Assembly: GCA_003228585.1 (NCBI GenBank)
Contig: QIEJ01000240.1
Coordinates: forward strand, 1-35,678
DNA length: 35,678 nt
Reading direction: 5' to 3'
From: Pseudomonadota bacterium
GTDB taxonomy: Bacteria; BMS3Abin14
Shown: positions 7,697 through 16,034 of the stretch, piece by piece
Layout of the letters: each line of letters begins with the position of its first letter
Numbering within the stretch: the stretch's first letter is position 1
Notes under the pieces: model-generated
The model's input: only the letters and a program-made list of their open reading frames with translations
What the model was told of the DNA's origin: nothing
The model's database searches: none
Made by a program: the position numbers and the translations under genes

Positions 7697-8179
7697 CTAC
7701 AATGTCAACCTTGCGCCTCTCAGGGTTCGCACGGTCAGGATCCCGGTATCGGTCTGGAACTCCACAGTTCTTCCCATGTTCCCGCCGATATCCTGAGCTT
7801 CCAGGGTAACACCGTAATAGCTCAGAGTCTTGCGCGCCGCAAGCGCGTTTCTCGAGCCTATCCGCCGGCTGACACCCCTGTAGCTTCCCGGAAACATCTC
7901 TGCACCACCTGCTATCTTTGCCGACAGATCCCGAGGCAGGATGGATCTTTCCTCAAAACCCCTGATCATGGCCACAGTGGCCGTATCAGCGAATTTTCCC
8001 GGCTTGTCCGTCTCATCCCTGTTAAAAGCCAATGGTAACATGACGTGGGCCATTGCCCCCAATCGGGCTTTCTCGCAATATAGAACGATGGCAACACATG
8101 AACCGAGGCCATACGTGATCAGTTGTTGAGGCGCCTCTGCTATTTTGTATTCAGAGATCCCGACAATGGCCGGCTTCAT
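7697..8179 (-). CDS. cheD: CheD, receptor glutamine deamidase
   Basis: The 160-residue protein carries the CheD catalytic triad in context: Cys in TYGLGSCVAIVLY, His in GAMAHVMLP, and Thr in KFADTATVAM. CheD deamidates receptor glutamines and, in several species, is bound by CheC, which links receptor modification to CheY-P levels. The gene start overlaps the stop of the cheC-like gene by four bases (ATGA), consistent with coupled expression of a CheC-CheD pair. It is the last gene of the chemosensory operon before a repeat spacer. Confidence 0.95.
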   Translation of the reverse strand: MKPAIVGISEYKIAEAPQQLITYGLGSCVAIVLYCEKARLGAMAHVMLPLAFNRDETDKPGKFADTATVAMIRGFEERSILPRDLSAKIAGGAEMFPGSYRGVSRRIGSRNALAARKTLSYYGVTLEAQDIGGNMGRTVEFQTDTGILTVRTLRGARLTL

Positions 8180-8805
8180 GGATCAGATCTCAACCTGGCT
8201 GCGGCCTGCAGAAAAAGCCGTATGCTGCCGGGATCGGGGATAATTACAACCTTCACCAGACTGCCGCCGGCACTGTCCTTCAACCGGGAAACCAGAGCCA
8301 GAACCTCATCGGCATGGGATCCGATCTCCGCGAGAATTGCATCCAGTATAGCACCTGCCATGTCCTTAACAGTGATCGGGGGAAGGCTGATCAGCAGGCG
8401 TTCGGAAAGGCGTGACAAAACTGTTATGAACGCACCCGACAGAATATTACCGGTTTCAGTGAAAGCGGAATCAACAAGCTCCCTGTTCGCGGCACTGTCG
8501 ACCGGAAAAAGCAACTTTTCAAGTTCGCGCCTTCCACCGTCCGGGAAAAGAAACAGGATGTTCCCTTCCACATCACCCTGAAAGGGAACGAGAACCCCGA
8601 CAGCCGGAGTATCTGATCCACCAAACAGCGAGGGGACCTCACCCAGTGGAAGTGTGAACACCTCAGGTGACGCCACAATTACGCTGACACCGGCAAGCCT
8701 GGAGAGGGCCGAGCCTGCCTGAGCGGCACACAGTGAGCAGATTTCTTTTATGGCATCTATGTCCCCTTGAGTCAGGGACAGCATGGAGGAACGGACATCA
8801 TCCAT
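8176..8805 (-). CDS. cheC: CheC-type CheY-P phosphatase with one intact active-site motif
   Basis: The 209-residue protein fits CheC. The second active-site helix contains DSAFTETGNILSGAF with Glu117 and Asn120, then SLPP, which matches the E-x2-N pattern. The first helix reads DAIKEICSLCAAQAG, so Glu21 is kept but the Asn position is Ser24. It therefore seems to have one working dephosphorylation site instead of two. CheC hydrolyses CheY-P weakly and partners CheD, encoded immediately downstream with a four-base overlap. The gene begins three bases after the cheA stop. CheX is an alternative family, but the two-helix layout and the CheD neighbour favour CheC. Confidence 0.85.
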   Translation of the reverse strand: MDDVRSSMLSLTQGDIDAIKEICSLCAAQAGSALSRLAGVSVIVASPEVFTLPLGEVPSLFGGSDTPAVGVLVPFQGDVEGNILFLFPDGGRRELEKLLFPVDSAANRELVDSAFTETGNILSGAFITVLSRLSERLLISLPPITVKDMAGAILDAILAEIGSHADEVLALVSRLKDSAGGSLVKVVIIPDPGSIRLFLQAAARLRSDP

Positions 8806-8808
8806 TTT

Positions 8809-10863
8809 CTAAACGAGATGACCAAGATCGAGAACGGGAACAATTCTTCCATCTCCAAGGACCGTCATTCCCGAATATCGCTCAAGATGGTGGAGGGGAT
8901 AGCACAGGGGTTTGACAACAATGTCCTCCTGACCTGAGATGTCATCCACGACAATGCCCACTATCCTGTTGGTGACCTCGACAAGGACCACCGTGAGGAG
9001 CTGGTTGTCGCTCAGAGCGCCAGGCAGGGCCAACATCTCCCTCAGTTCGTAGAGCGGAACGAGTTCCTCGTCTATCGTCAGATAATAACGGCCCTGACTT
9101 TCCTTGATCTGTTCGATTTCTTTGCGAACAGTCCGTATCACGCGGGTAATGGGGATGGCGAACAGATGTTCCTGAAGGTTGACCAGAAGGATCTTGACTA
9201 TGGCCACAGTGAGGGGCACTTTGAGGGTAAAGGTGGTCCCTTCACCTGTTCTGCTGATAATAGCCAGCGTTCCGCCAAGGGATTCGATTCCCGACTGGAC
9301 GACATCCATTCCCACACCCCGGCCTGACACATCGGTTACCTTTTCAGCAGTGGAGAAGCCTGGTCTGCACACGAGCATCACCGTCTCCTCGTCACTCATC
9401 ACCTCGGCCTGGTTCTTTGTTATTATACCCTTCTCGACAGCCTTCGCCTTGATCTTTTCAAGGTTCATACCCCGACCATCATCCATCAATTCGATATGAA
9501 CCATGTCCCTCTCGCGGTAAGCCCGAAGTTTTATCTGTGCACTTTTACTCTTACCCGTTTTTATTCTCTCCCCGGCCTCCTCAATTCCGTGATCTACCGC
9601 ATTTCTCAGGATGTGAATGAGAGGATCGCTCAGTTCCTCCAGAACCGCCCTGTCAAGTTCGATCTCCGCCCCCTCTACCTCCAGCGAGACCTCCTTGCCC
9701 CCCTTTCTTGCCAGGTCCCGGACAACCCTTGGCAATCTCTGTGTTACCGTATCGAGGGGATCCATCCTCACTTTCATCACTTCACCGTAAAGCCCTCCCA
9801 CCAGATGATCCAGCCTGGTCAGCACCTGTTCGGCAACGGGGGATTCGGCTCCCTGATACAGTTCCTTGAGTCGACCCTTGGTAACGATGAGTTCACCCAC
9901 CAGGTTGATGAAAGTGTCAAGAAGAGCAGTGCTGATGCGAACGGTCTTTCCGGATGGCCCCGCGGTGGCAGCTTTGACCTGAGAGACAGGGGGAGAGACC
10001 GGTTCGGGTGCAGGTGGAGGCTCGGGGGCTGGATCGGGTGCGGGGACGGGCTCGGGTGCCGGATCGGGTGCGGGGGCAGGCTCGGGGGCTGGATCGGGGA
10101 CGGGCTCGGGTGCGGGTTCCAAGGTTGGTGATCCGACGATAAATTCCCCCATCTCCGGAACATTGCCAAGGACATCCTGTAAGGAGGACGTGTCGGTTCC
10201 GGTTATCACGAGGGACACTTCTCCCTCACAATTCCCGGATTTCATCTCTTCAATGGATGGTGTAACTGATCGGATCTCCCCCAGGGTCTCGAGCCGCTTG
10301 ACCGCCAGATAGGCGCGCGCGCAGGGAACAAGGCTGTCCTCCGAAACCTTGAAGGTAACGGGAATTCCGCCTGAGGCGGGCGCCTCGGTTTCAGTTTTGA
10401 TGTCGTCAGGAACAGTGTCCGATTCAGGGATTTCGGGTGGCTTATCTGCCGGCGGTTCTTGCGTAATTTCATCAGCGGATATACCGTCGATAATGCTTTG
10501 CACCTGAGCGATATATTGATCGATGTTAAAGTCGTCGAGGGAACTGTCCCCCTCGACCGCAGCTACCATGTTCTCGAGGTAATCCACTCCACTGAAAAGA
10601 ACATCTACAACTGGTGTGGTAATCTGAGCCTTGCCCTGACGAAAGATGTCCATCATGTCCTCCAGGTGATGGCTCAGTTGGGCTATTATGCCAAAACCCA
10701 TGGAGGCGGACATCCCTTTTATGGAGTGGGCATGGCGAAACAACTCGTTAATACTATCCGCTGCCTGTCCATCCTTCTCCAGGTTAAGAATGCAGTCGTT
10801 GATCCCCTGGAGATGCTCCCTTGCCTCGGAGACAAACAGATCCTTGTATTTGGACATATCCAT
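8809..10863 (-). CDS. cheA: Chemotaxis histidine kinase CheA
   Basis: The domain order is complete: an Hpt domain with RHAHSIKGMS (phospho-His about residue 46), a P2-like receiver-binding region (about 165-240), a Pro/Glu-rich linker (about 249-288), the P3 dimerisation helices (KTVRISTALLDTFINLVGEL), the kinase domain (ILRNAVDHGIEEAGE N box, DDGRGMN, GRGVGMDVV) and a C-terminal CheW-like domain. CheA autophosphorylates in response to the receptor and passes phosphate to CheY. The frame extends upstream to a TTG at 10908, but ATG 10863 gives the normal start MDMSKYKDLFVSEAREHL. GGGAGG lies somewhat far (14 bases) from it, so an ATT or a further start is possible. It lies between cheY and the cheC-like gene. 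Confidence 0.96.
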   Translation of the reverse strand: MDMSKYKDLFVSEAREHLQGINDCILNLEKDGQAADSINELFRHAHSIKGMSASMGFGIIAQLSHHLEDMMDIFRQGKAQITTPVVDVLFSGVDYLENMVAAVEGDSSLDDFNIDQYIAQVQSIIDGISADEITQEPPADKPPEIPESDTVPDDIKTETEAPASGGIPVTFKVSEDSLVPCARAYLAVKRLETLGEIRSVTPSIEEMKSGNCEGEVSLVITGTDTSSLQDVLGNVPEMGEFIVGSPTLEPAPEPVPDPAPEPAPAPDPAPEPVPAPDPAPEPPPAPEPVSPPVSQVKAATAGPSGKTVRISTALLDTFINLVGELIVTKGRLKELYQGAESPVAEQVLTRLDHLVGGLYGEVMKVRMDPLDTVTQRLPRVVRDLARKGGKEVSLEVEGAEIELDRAVLEELSDPLIHILRNAVDHGIEEAGERIKTGKSKSAQIKLRAYRERDMVHIELMDDGRGMNLEKIKAKAVEKGIITKNQAEVMSDEETVMLVCRPGFSTAEKVTDVSGRGVGMDVVQSGIESLGGTLAIISRTGEGTTFTLKVPLTVAIVKILLVNLQEHLFAIPITRVIRTVRKEIEQIKESQGRYYLTIDEELVPLYELREMLALPGALSDNQLLTVVLVEVTNRIVGIVVDDISGQEDIVVKPLCYPLHHLERYSGMTVLGDGRIVPVLDLGHLV
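10001..10120 (-). repeat. Degenerate tandem repeat encoding the CheA Pro/Glu linker
   Basis: Short units meaning PEPAPAPDPA and PEPVPAPDPA recur several times in frame within cheA. At DNA level, variants of GGCTCGGGGGCTGGATCGGG repeat across about 120 bases. Low-complexity linkers are common between P2 and P3, but the DNA-level near-identity means the number of units could change by slippage. Confidence 0.75.
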
Positions 10864-10928
10864 AATGGTCTGCTGAACCTCCCGGATGATCCGATGGCAG
10901 GAGTACAATCAATCAAGTTCGTTGACAG

Positions 10929-11321
10929 TCAATTGCCCCTTGTATCCTTGAGAATCCTGACGACCACATCGAGTACCTTCTCCGGTTGAAAGGGCTTGAC
11001 AATAAAATCCTTTGCCCCTGAATCGAGGGCCTCCATAACCAGGCTGTCCTGTCCGAGCGCACTGCACATGATGACGTTGGCATCGGCATTGATCTGCATG
11101 ATCTCTTTGAGGGCTTCGATACCTGTCATTTCGGGCATGACAATGTCCATGGTAATTACATCGGGCATGTGTTCCTTGTACTTCTCGACTGCCTCGATAC
11201 CGTTCTCGGCTTCGGCGACAACTTCATAATCCTCTTCGCCAAACTTTTTTCCCTGGAAAATATCACTGATCATGTTACGCATGAACATTGCGTCATCGAC
11301 GATCATAACCTTAATTGCCAT
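10929..11321 (-). CDS. cheY: Stand-alone receiver, CheY-type
   Basis: The 130-residue protein is a single REC domain with the acidic pair Asp9-Asp10 (IVDDAMFMRN), phospho-acceptor Asp59 (VITMDIVMPEMTG), the Thr/Ser switch at Ser87 (MCSALG) and Lys109 (FIVKPF). There is no output domain, so it should signal by protein binding as in chemotaxis. The start codon shares a base with the cheW stop (TAATG). In the myxobacterial Dif layout the corresponding gene is difD. Confidence 0.95.
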   Translation of the reverse strand: MAIKVMIVDDAMFMRNMISDIFQGKKFGEEDYEVVAEAENGIEAVEKYKEHMPDVITMDIVMPEMTGIEALKEIMQINADANVIMCSALGQDSLVMEALDSGAKDFIVKPFQPEKVLDVVVRILKDTRGN

Positions 11322-11830
11322 TAGTCCTCCCCTTTCGCCACAGCCCCGTCAATCCAGACGCAAAGTTTGCTCGGGTTGATCAGCGATATAAGCTTGTCCT
11401 CACTCCGGAATACCCCTTCGATAAAAGACACCTGGCTGTTCTTCTGTTCTATCTCTCTTGTCACCTCTTCCAGAACAGAATATTTCACCATGGCCAGTAT
11501 GGATTCCACCCGGATGGCGATTCCTCCCCTTTCCGGGATCAGCCGGGTCAGTAGCTTGCCAGCGGGCTCGTCAGAGATGTTGAGAATCATGTCAAGGTTT
11601 ATTACAGTCGCCAGAATCCCGTGGACATTGATCACTCCCTCAATGAAAGGCGGTGCCATCGGAAGTGGTGTTATCTCATCAAGTTCATGGATCTCGGCGA
11701 TTTCCTCCAGAGGAATCGCCAGATATTCGTTCCCGATAGCAAAGAGGATAGCTTTGTGACCCGAATCCTCCTCAAGCTCCTCCTGATCTTCAAGCTCGTC
11801 GGGTACCTCAGCCTGATCATAGGAACTCAT
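11321..11830 (-). CDS. cheW: CheW coupling protein with acidic N-terminal extension
   Basis: The 169-residue protein contains one CheW domain (from about residue 26): ILFAIGNEYLAIPLEEIAEI, PPFIEGVINVHGILATVINL, and a C-terminal EGVFRSEDKLISLINP. CheW bridges receptor and CheA. The first 24 residues are strongly acidic and look disordered, an addition not found in minimal CheW proteins. The start has AGGAG at ideal spacing. It lies 11 bases downstream of the receptor gene and overlaps cheY by one base. Confidence 0.95.
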   Translation of the reverse strand: MSSYDQAEVPDELEDQEELEEDSGHKAILFAIGNEYLAIPLEEIAEIHELDEITPLPMAPPFIEGVINVHGILATVINLDMILNISDEPAGKLLTRLIPERGGIAIRVESILAMVKYSVLEEVTREIEQKNSQVSFIEGVFRSEDKLISLINPSKLCVWIDGAVAKGED

Positions 11831-11841
11831 TGCTTCTCCTG

Positions 11842-13098
11842 TCAGACCTTAAACTCGTCAGCGAGTTTGTTGAGCTTGTCGGAAAGGGCCGCCAGATCCT
11901 GCGCAGAGGAGGTCAATTCCTCCATGGACGCAGTCTGCTCCTCAGTGGCCGCAGAAACCTCCTCAGTGGATGCCGCGTTGTCCTCGGCGACCTTTGAAAT
12001 CTCATCAATAGACATGGTGAGTTCCCCGGCAGCCTTGCTCTGGCTCTCGGTCATCTGTGATATCTCCTGAACTTTGCTCGTGGATTCCAGAACCGTCTTT
12101 ACGATATCCTCAAGAGCACTACCCATGGACTGGATGACCTCCTGTCCATCATCCAGGACCCCGCCTACCTCTTTCATTGACAGCAGAACCTGTTCGCTTT
12201 CGTTCTGTGTCCTCTCAACGATATTGGAGATCTTCTCAGCAAACTTTCCTGTATTCTCAGCGAGCTTCCGGATCTCCTCGGCCACCACCGCAAAACCACG
12301 GCCATATTCACCGGCTCTCGCGGCTTCAATAGTGGCGTTGAGAGCCAGAAGGGTTGTCTGCTGGGCCACACCTGTAATGATGTCCACGATATCACTGATC
12401 TCTTTGCTCCGTTCACCGAAACTCGTAACCGATTCGCTTGCATTGGAGATGGATTCGAAAACCTGACTCAGTTTGCTGATCGCTGTCTCGGTGTTCTTAT
12501 TCCCCGCCTGAGCTGTGTACCCTGCTTCAGTGGAAACACGTGCTGCATCCTTTGCCTTGGCGGCCATGGAATCGAGGTTAGAAGCCATCTGATGGATGGT
12601 CCCGGCCATCTTCTCAACCTGGCTTGCCTGTGTCTCGGCTCCTTTGCTGATGCCGTCTACAGCCGCGGCGATCTCCTCGGTGGACGCGTTCATCTCCTGC
12701 GAAGTGGCTGACAGGGTCTGGGCTGATTCATGGACTTCCTCGGAAGAACTGTTCAGGCTTTTTGCCATGAGGGACAAACGCTGCACCATGATCCTCACTG
12801 CTTCCCTGAGATCGGTGAGTTCATCCTCAAAGTTCTTTTTGGTTGGAGACAGATCCTGTGTCAGATCCCCCTTGCTGACAGCATCCGCGATGTCTCTCAT
12901 CTCGCGTATGTCCCGGGTTATGCTGGTGGCAAATACGCTCCCGATAAAGAGACCGACAGCGATAGCTGCCGAGGTGGATCCGAACTCGCTCCACCCGCCC
13001 TTGGCTCCCAAGAGGTCAAAAAGGTAGGGAACGAACACGACCACAGCTATCACCACCAGGAAGGACAGGATCAGTTTGTATCTCATTTCCATTCTCAT
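11842..13098 (-). CDS. Methyl-accepting chemotaxis protein without a periplasmic sensor domain
   Basis: The 418-residue receptor has two transmembrane helices (about residues 7-30 and 43-60) joined by only about 12 residues. A short HAMP-like segment follows ([19 protein letters not shown]) and then a long coiled-coil signalling domain. The tip is [20 protein letters not shown] and then [16 protein letters not shown], with Thr where Asn is usual (QTNLLALNA). With no room for a ligand domain outside the membrane, input must come through the membrane, the HAMP segment or a partner protein. Size and topology resemble DifA of Myxococcus, which fits the gene order. Glu/Gln-rich helices near the C-terminus offer methylation sites for CheR. 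AGGAG precedes the start by nine bases. Confidence 0.93.
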   Translation of the reverse strand: MRMEMRYKLILSFLVVIAVVVFVPYLFDLLGAKGGWSEFGSTSAAIAVGLFIGSVFATSITRDIREMRDIADAVSKGDLTQDLSPTKKNFEDELTDLREAVRIMVQRLSLMAKSLNSSSEEVHESAQTLSATSQEMNASTEEIAAAVDGISKGAETQASQVEKMAGTIHQMASNLDSMAAKAKDAARVSTEAGYTAQAGNKNTETAISKLSQVFESISNASESVTSFGERSKEISDIVDIITGVAQQTTLLALNATIEAARAGEYGRGFAVVAEEIRKLAENTGKFAEKISNIVERTQNESEQVLLSMKEVGGVLDDGQEVIQSMGSALEDIVKTVLESTSKVQEISQMTESQSKAAGELTMSIDEISKVAEDNAASTEEVSAATEEQTASMEELTSSAQDLAALSDKLNKLADEFKV

Positions 13099-13130
13099 GA
13101 CATGGAACTCCTTTTCCTACCGTGCTATCC

Positions 13131-13162
13131 AGGAACCTGACGAGGTTCTCCGACAGGCTCCT
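13131..13162 (-). repeat. Dispersed hairpin repeat, copy 2, between cheR and the MCP gene
   Basis: On the minus strand AGGAGCCTG and CAGGTTCCT pair around TCGGAGAACCTCGT; eight of nine positions are Watson-Crick and one is G-U. It begins in the cheR stop codon and ends about 33 bases before the MCP start. It closely matches the hairpin at 1649-1690; at least one difference (C to U at a stem position) keeps pairing. Confidence 0.6.
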
Positions 13163-14069
13163 AGATCTGGGGAACGGGATCGTAATCTTCCAATGGAACA
13201 TCCCGTTTTCTATAAATCCTCTCCACTGGCGAAACATTCAGAAAGAAAAGACGGCTTCGTCCAATCAACGTTTCCGCTTTTCCGAGCATCAAATATCCGC
13301 CCGGCCTCATCTCCCTGGAAAAATTTGCAATAACCCTCTCCTGGTTATCCCTGGAAAAGTATATCAACAGGTTCCTGCACACTATCAGGTCCTTGCGGCT
13401 GCCGGGACGTTCCGTCAGAATGTTGGCAACCTTGAAGGTTACCTTTTTTTTTACGGAATCCTTGATCCTGTATCCTTTTTCATCGGGATCAAAATACGCC
13501 GTAATGTCCTCTTCATCAATGTTCTTCAGGGCTTCCTCTGCGAAAAAACCCTCCTTACCTTTGGCGATAACAGACTTGTCTACATCTGTTGCCAGAACAC
13601 GGAATGGAATATCGGCGCCCAGTTCCCTGTTGGCCTTCAACATCATAATTGCCAGACTGTAAGGTTCTTCGCCGCTGGAGCAACCTGCGCTCCAGATGTT
13701 AATCGTCCCGCTCCCCTGGCGTCCGGACAGGAGAACAGGAAGGATTTCATTCCGAAGGTACTGATAGGCTGATGGATTCCGAAAGAACTCTGTTACATTA
13801 ATGGTCAAATATTGAAAGAGCTCTTCCAGTTCCTCCATATTCCTGCTCAGAACCCTGAAGTAAAGCCCCAGATTGGGAAAACCCTTTGAGCGAACTTTCA
13901 GATAAATCCTTCGCAGTATACAGCGCTCCTTATAGGCTTCGAGGTCAAAGCCCTTCTCCCGCATGAGAAGTTCCTTTAGCGCTTCAAATGCCCAGGAGTC
14001 TTCCCTGGGAAGGCCGCCTATGTCTGAGCTTCTTCCTCCAGCCAATGTGTTATCTCTGTAACTATTCAA
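13161..14069 (-). CDS. cheR: CheR receptor methyltransferase
   Basis: The 302-residue protein has the CheR N-domain (FDLEAYKERCILRRI), LTINVTEFFRNPSAYQYL, the SAM-binding loop WSAGCSSGEEPYSLA, RVLATDVDKSVIAKG, and DLIVCRNLLIYFS. CheR methylates receptor glutamates using S-adenosylmethionine. The start is taken as TTG 14069 with GGAGAG just upstream; the first in-frame ATG (residue 36) would cut into the N-domain. It appears to be the first gene of the chemosensory operon behind a good promoter. No cheB methylesterase gene accompanies it in the window. Confidence 0.94.
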   Translation of the reverse strand: MNSYRDNTLAGGRSSDIGGLPREDSWAFEALKELLMREKGFDLEAYKERCILRRIYLKVRSKGFPNLGLYFRVLSRNMEELEELFQYLTINVTEFFRNPSAYQYLRNEILPVLLSGRQGSGTINIWSAGCSSGEEPYSLAIMMLKANRELGADIPFRVLATDVDKSVIAKGKEGFFAEEALKNIDEEDITAYFDPDEKGYRIKDSVKKKVTFKVANILTERPGSRKDLIVCRNLLIYFSRDNQERVIANFSREMRPGGYLMLGKAETLIGRSRLFFLNVSPVERIYRKRDVPLEDYDPVPQI

Positions 14070-14084
14070 GAACTCTCCGGAATT

Positions 14085-14112
14085 AGTATCACAACAAATC
14101 TAACAGTGTCAA
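14085..14112 (-). promoter_or_regulatory. Predicted sigma-70 promoter of the chemosensory operon
   Basis: On the minus strand a perfect -35 TTGACA (14112-14107) is followed after 16 bases by GATACT (14090-14085). TACTAA two bases further is an alternative -10. Transcription would start about 10 bases before the cheR ribosome-binding site, so the leader is short. The promoter sits between cheR and repeat copy 5. Confidence 0.55.
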
Positions 14113-14140
14113 TTGGTCAGGTCCCTGCCGGGGACTTGAC

Positions 14141-14246
14141 AGTTTCATGTTTCATGTCAGATCAAAGATCAAAGAGCGAAGACCAGGCGATTGCCATTGC
14201 GAGGACCCTGAGCGCACCGATACTTCGTTACCCCGATGCCGGAATC
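14141..14246 (+). repeat. Composite intergenic repeat, copy 5 (internally deleted)
   Basis: Heptads (GTTTCAT twice, then GATCAAA-type units and AGCGAAG) lead to the left end GCCATTGCGAGGACCCTGAG at 14193-14212. The sequence then joins the octad array directly (ACCGATAC, TTCGTTAC, CCCGATGC), with the element centre and right end missing. The spacer has no gene. Confidence 0.75.
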
Positions 14247-14249
14247 CTC

Positions 14250-15566
14250 CTACCCCAGGGTTTGATCATCCCCATCGTCGGAAAGGCCAGCCATCGGGAG
14301 GGAAAAAAGGACCCTGCAGCCTTCAGTGAAGTGCTGGTCGAGCCAGATCCTTCCACCGTGGCGTACGACAATCGCCTTGGCAATAGGCAGACCAAGCCCG
14401 GCTCCCTCGGGCTTGGAAGTCATTATATCTCCACCCTGCTCAAAACGCTGGAATGCTCTTCCCCGATCACCAAAGGAAATGCCTGGTCCGGAATCCTCAA
14501 CAGCAACTGTCATAAATCCCTCTTCCCGGATATTGCAGCAGATCTTCACATAACCGTCTCTGGGAGTAAATTTCAGCGAATTGTCCACCAGTTTATCAAA
14601 AACCTTTCTGATTTTCCCGATATCGATGGAAACCTCAGGTAATCCCTCCTGGACATCCAGAGAAAGGGTGATGCCTTTGGAATCCGAATAGGCCCGGTGC
14701 TGGTGAACCATTTCCACCAGAAACTCTCCCATGTTTATCTTCCTGAAGGCAAACGGCATGGTTCCCGAATCCAGCCTTAGAATATCGGTGCTGTCGTCAA
14801 CAAGCTTAGCCAGCCGGTATGCCGCATCCATGGATATTGTCACTTTCTCAACATGATCCGGATCGTCCAGACCACCCTTAAGAAGTTCAAGGTAACCTAG
14901 AATAATCGTTACCGGGGTTCGGAACTCATGGGAGACGTTGGTGATAAAATCCGACTTGATCTTGTCCAGAGCCTGAAGTTGATTATAGGCAGCGCTCAAT
15001 TCGTCCGCTTGAATCTCAAGGTTTCTGTATAGACGAGCTCTCTCGATGCTGACTGATGCCTGGGCTGCATAAACGCTCAAAAGCCTGAGGTCATGGTCCG
15101 ATAGCTCCCCCGTTCTTTTCCTGTTGTTCCCATTGAGCACACCGATCACCCTGTTACCTACCAACAAAGGCACACAGATAAGGGACCGTGAAGAGTAACG
15201 GCCATGGCTGCGAACCTTCCTGAAACGTGGATCCCCTTCGATATCAGATACCAGAAGGGGCTCTCCCTTCTGGGCCACCCATCCGGCCACCCCCTCACCC
15301 ACTTTGGTCCGGGTCGATTCGACAATCTCCCTGTCGAGACCTCGTGAGGCTTTGATAGTCAGATAGGTTCCCTCCACATCGAGGAGGAGAATGGAGACGA
15401 TCTGGAAACCCAGATCATCGTAGATCTGCTGGACGATCTTCTCCAGTACCTGGTCAACATTGAGTTCCATCCCCAACTCAAGGCTGAGCCGAACCACTGT
15501 CGACAACTCACCGTAACGTTCCTTTATCTCGTGGAGGTTCTCCGGGATCATCTGCTTTTCCACCAT
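14250..15566 (-). CDS. GAF-domain sensor histidine kinase
   Basis: The 438-residue soluble kinase has a GAF domain (about 25-178: KVGEGVAGWVAQKGEP, SRSLICVPLLVGNRVIGVLN), a linker helix, HisKA with SHEFRTP and phospho-His213, and HATPase_c with N box FDKLVDNSLKF, G1 EDSGPGIS and G2 GAGLGLPIAKA. GAF domains in such kinases bind small molecules or sense redox state, and the ligand is not evident here. There is no transmembrane segment. It starts 19 bases after the small G-domain-like gene and ends close to the cheR promoter, so it probably works with the neighbouring receivers. Its cognate regulator cannot be named from sequence. Confidence 0.93.
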   Translation of the reverse strand: MVEKQMIPENLHEIKERYGELSTVVRLSLELGMELNVDQVLEKIVQQIYDDLGFQIVSILLLDVEGTYLTIKASRGLDREIVESTRTKVGEGVAGWVAQKGEPLLVSDIEGDPRFRKVRSHGRYSSRSLICVPLLVGNRVIGVLNGNNRKRTGELSDHDLRLLSVYAAQASVSIERARLYRNLEIQADELSAAYNQLQALDKIKSDFITNVSHEFRTPVTIILGYLELLKGGLDDPDHVEKVTISMDAAYRLAKLVDDSTDILRLDSGTMPFAFRKINMGEFLVEMVHQHRAYSDSKGITLSLDVQEGLPEVSIDIGKIRKVFDKLVDNSLKFTPRDGYVKICCNIREEGFMTVAVEDSGPGISFGDRGRAFQRFEQGGDIMTSKPEGAGLGLPIAKAIVVRHGGRIWLDQHFTEGCRVLFSLPMAGLSDDGDDQTLG

Positions 15567-15585
15567 TTTCTTCCACCGGACATGC

Positions 15586-16008
15586 TCAGCCGGATTTCAG
15601 GATCCGTTCGTGTTCGTCCATTAACTCAACGAGAATCTTCCTCGAGGTTTCCTTGTCGATTTCCCCGGGATTACCCATGACCCAGGTTTTGAGGGGAACA
15701 GGTTTATTCTCATCCTCAAGCCATTGGGTAAGTTTCCTGGTCTCCTCCCATGAACCCTCGTCACCGGAAGAAAGAAGCATGAGAATACCGTGAATCTGGA
15801 CCGTTGAGTCGATGAGCTTACTGGCTATGGCGAAAAGCCTGGAAGGCGCACCGGCTCCGACGATCTCCATTTCACCACCTTTTTCCTCCTTCAGGCGAAC
15901 TATTTCCCCTTTGCCCCTGGGAGCCAACTCAAATGTCCCGAAAATCGCGGCCAACAAAGCCTGGCGATCTTTCTCGTCAGGGCAAAGGAGCAGGTAACGG
16001 ATTGTCAT
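15586..16008 (-). CDS. Small protein resembling a G domain without P-loop (putative pseudo-GTPase), function unknown
   Basis: I do not recognise the family with certainty. The 140-residue protein starts with a beta strand and a segment where a P-loop would lie (RYLLLCPDEKDRQALL). It then has VGAGAPSRLFAIASKLIDST, the hydrophobic strand HGILMLLSSGDE, an amphipathic helix EETRKLTQWLEDE, and KTWVMGNPGEID. That spacing resembles a Ras/MglA-like core: strand 1, switch region, DG(I/V)LLVxDSSD strand, helix, NKxD strand. The GxxxxGK(S/T) and NKxD residues are absent, so nucleotide binding is doubtful. MglA-type GTPases often sit beside receiver-DUF4388 and chemosensory genes, which suits this position. 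ATG 16008 is the start; the kinase gene follows after 19 bases. Confidence 0.6.
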   Translation of the reverse strand: MTIRYLLLCPDEKDRQALLAAIFGTFELAPRGKGEIVRLKEEKGGEMEIVGAGAPSRLFAIASKLIDSTVQIHGILMLLSSGDEGSWEETRKLTQWLEDENKPVPLKTWVMGNPGEIDKETSRKILVELMDEHERILKSG

Positions 16009-16034
16009 CTAGTCTAAACCTCCCTGGGTGTTCA

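Noticed and set aside
9496-10131. Plus-strand Gly/Trp-rich frame opposite cheA
   Set aside because: The Gly-rich repeat is simply the complement of the CheA Pro/Glu linker.
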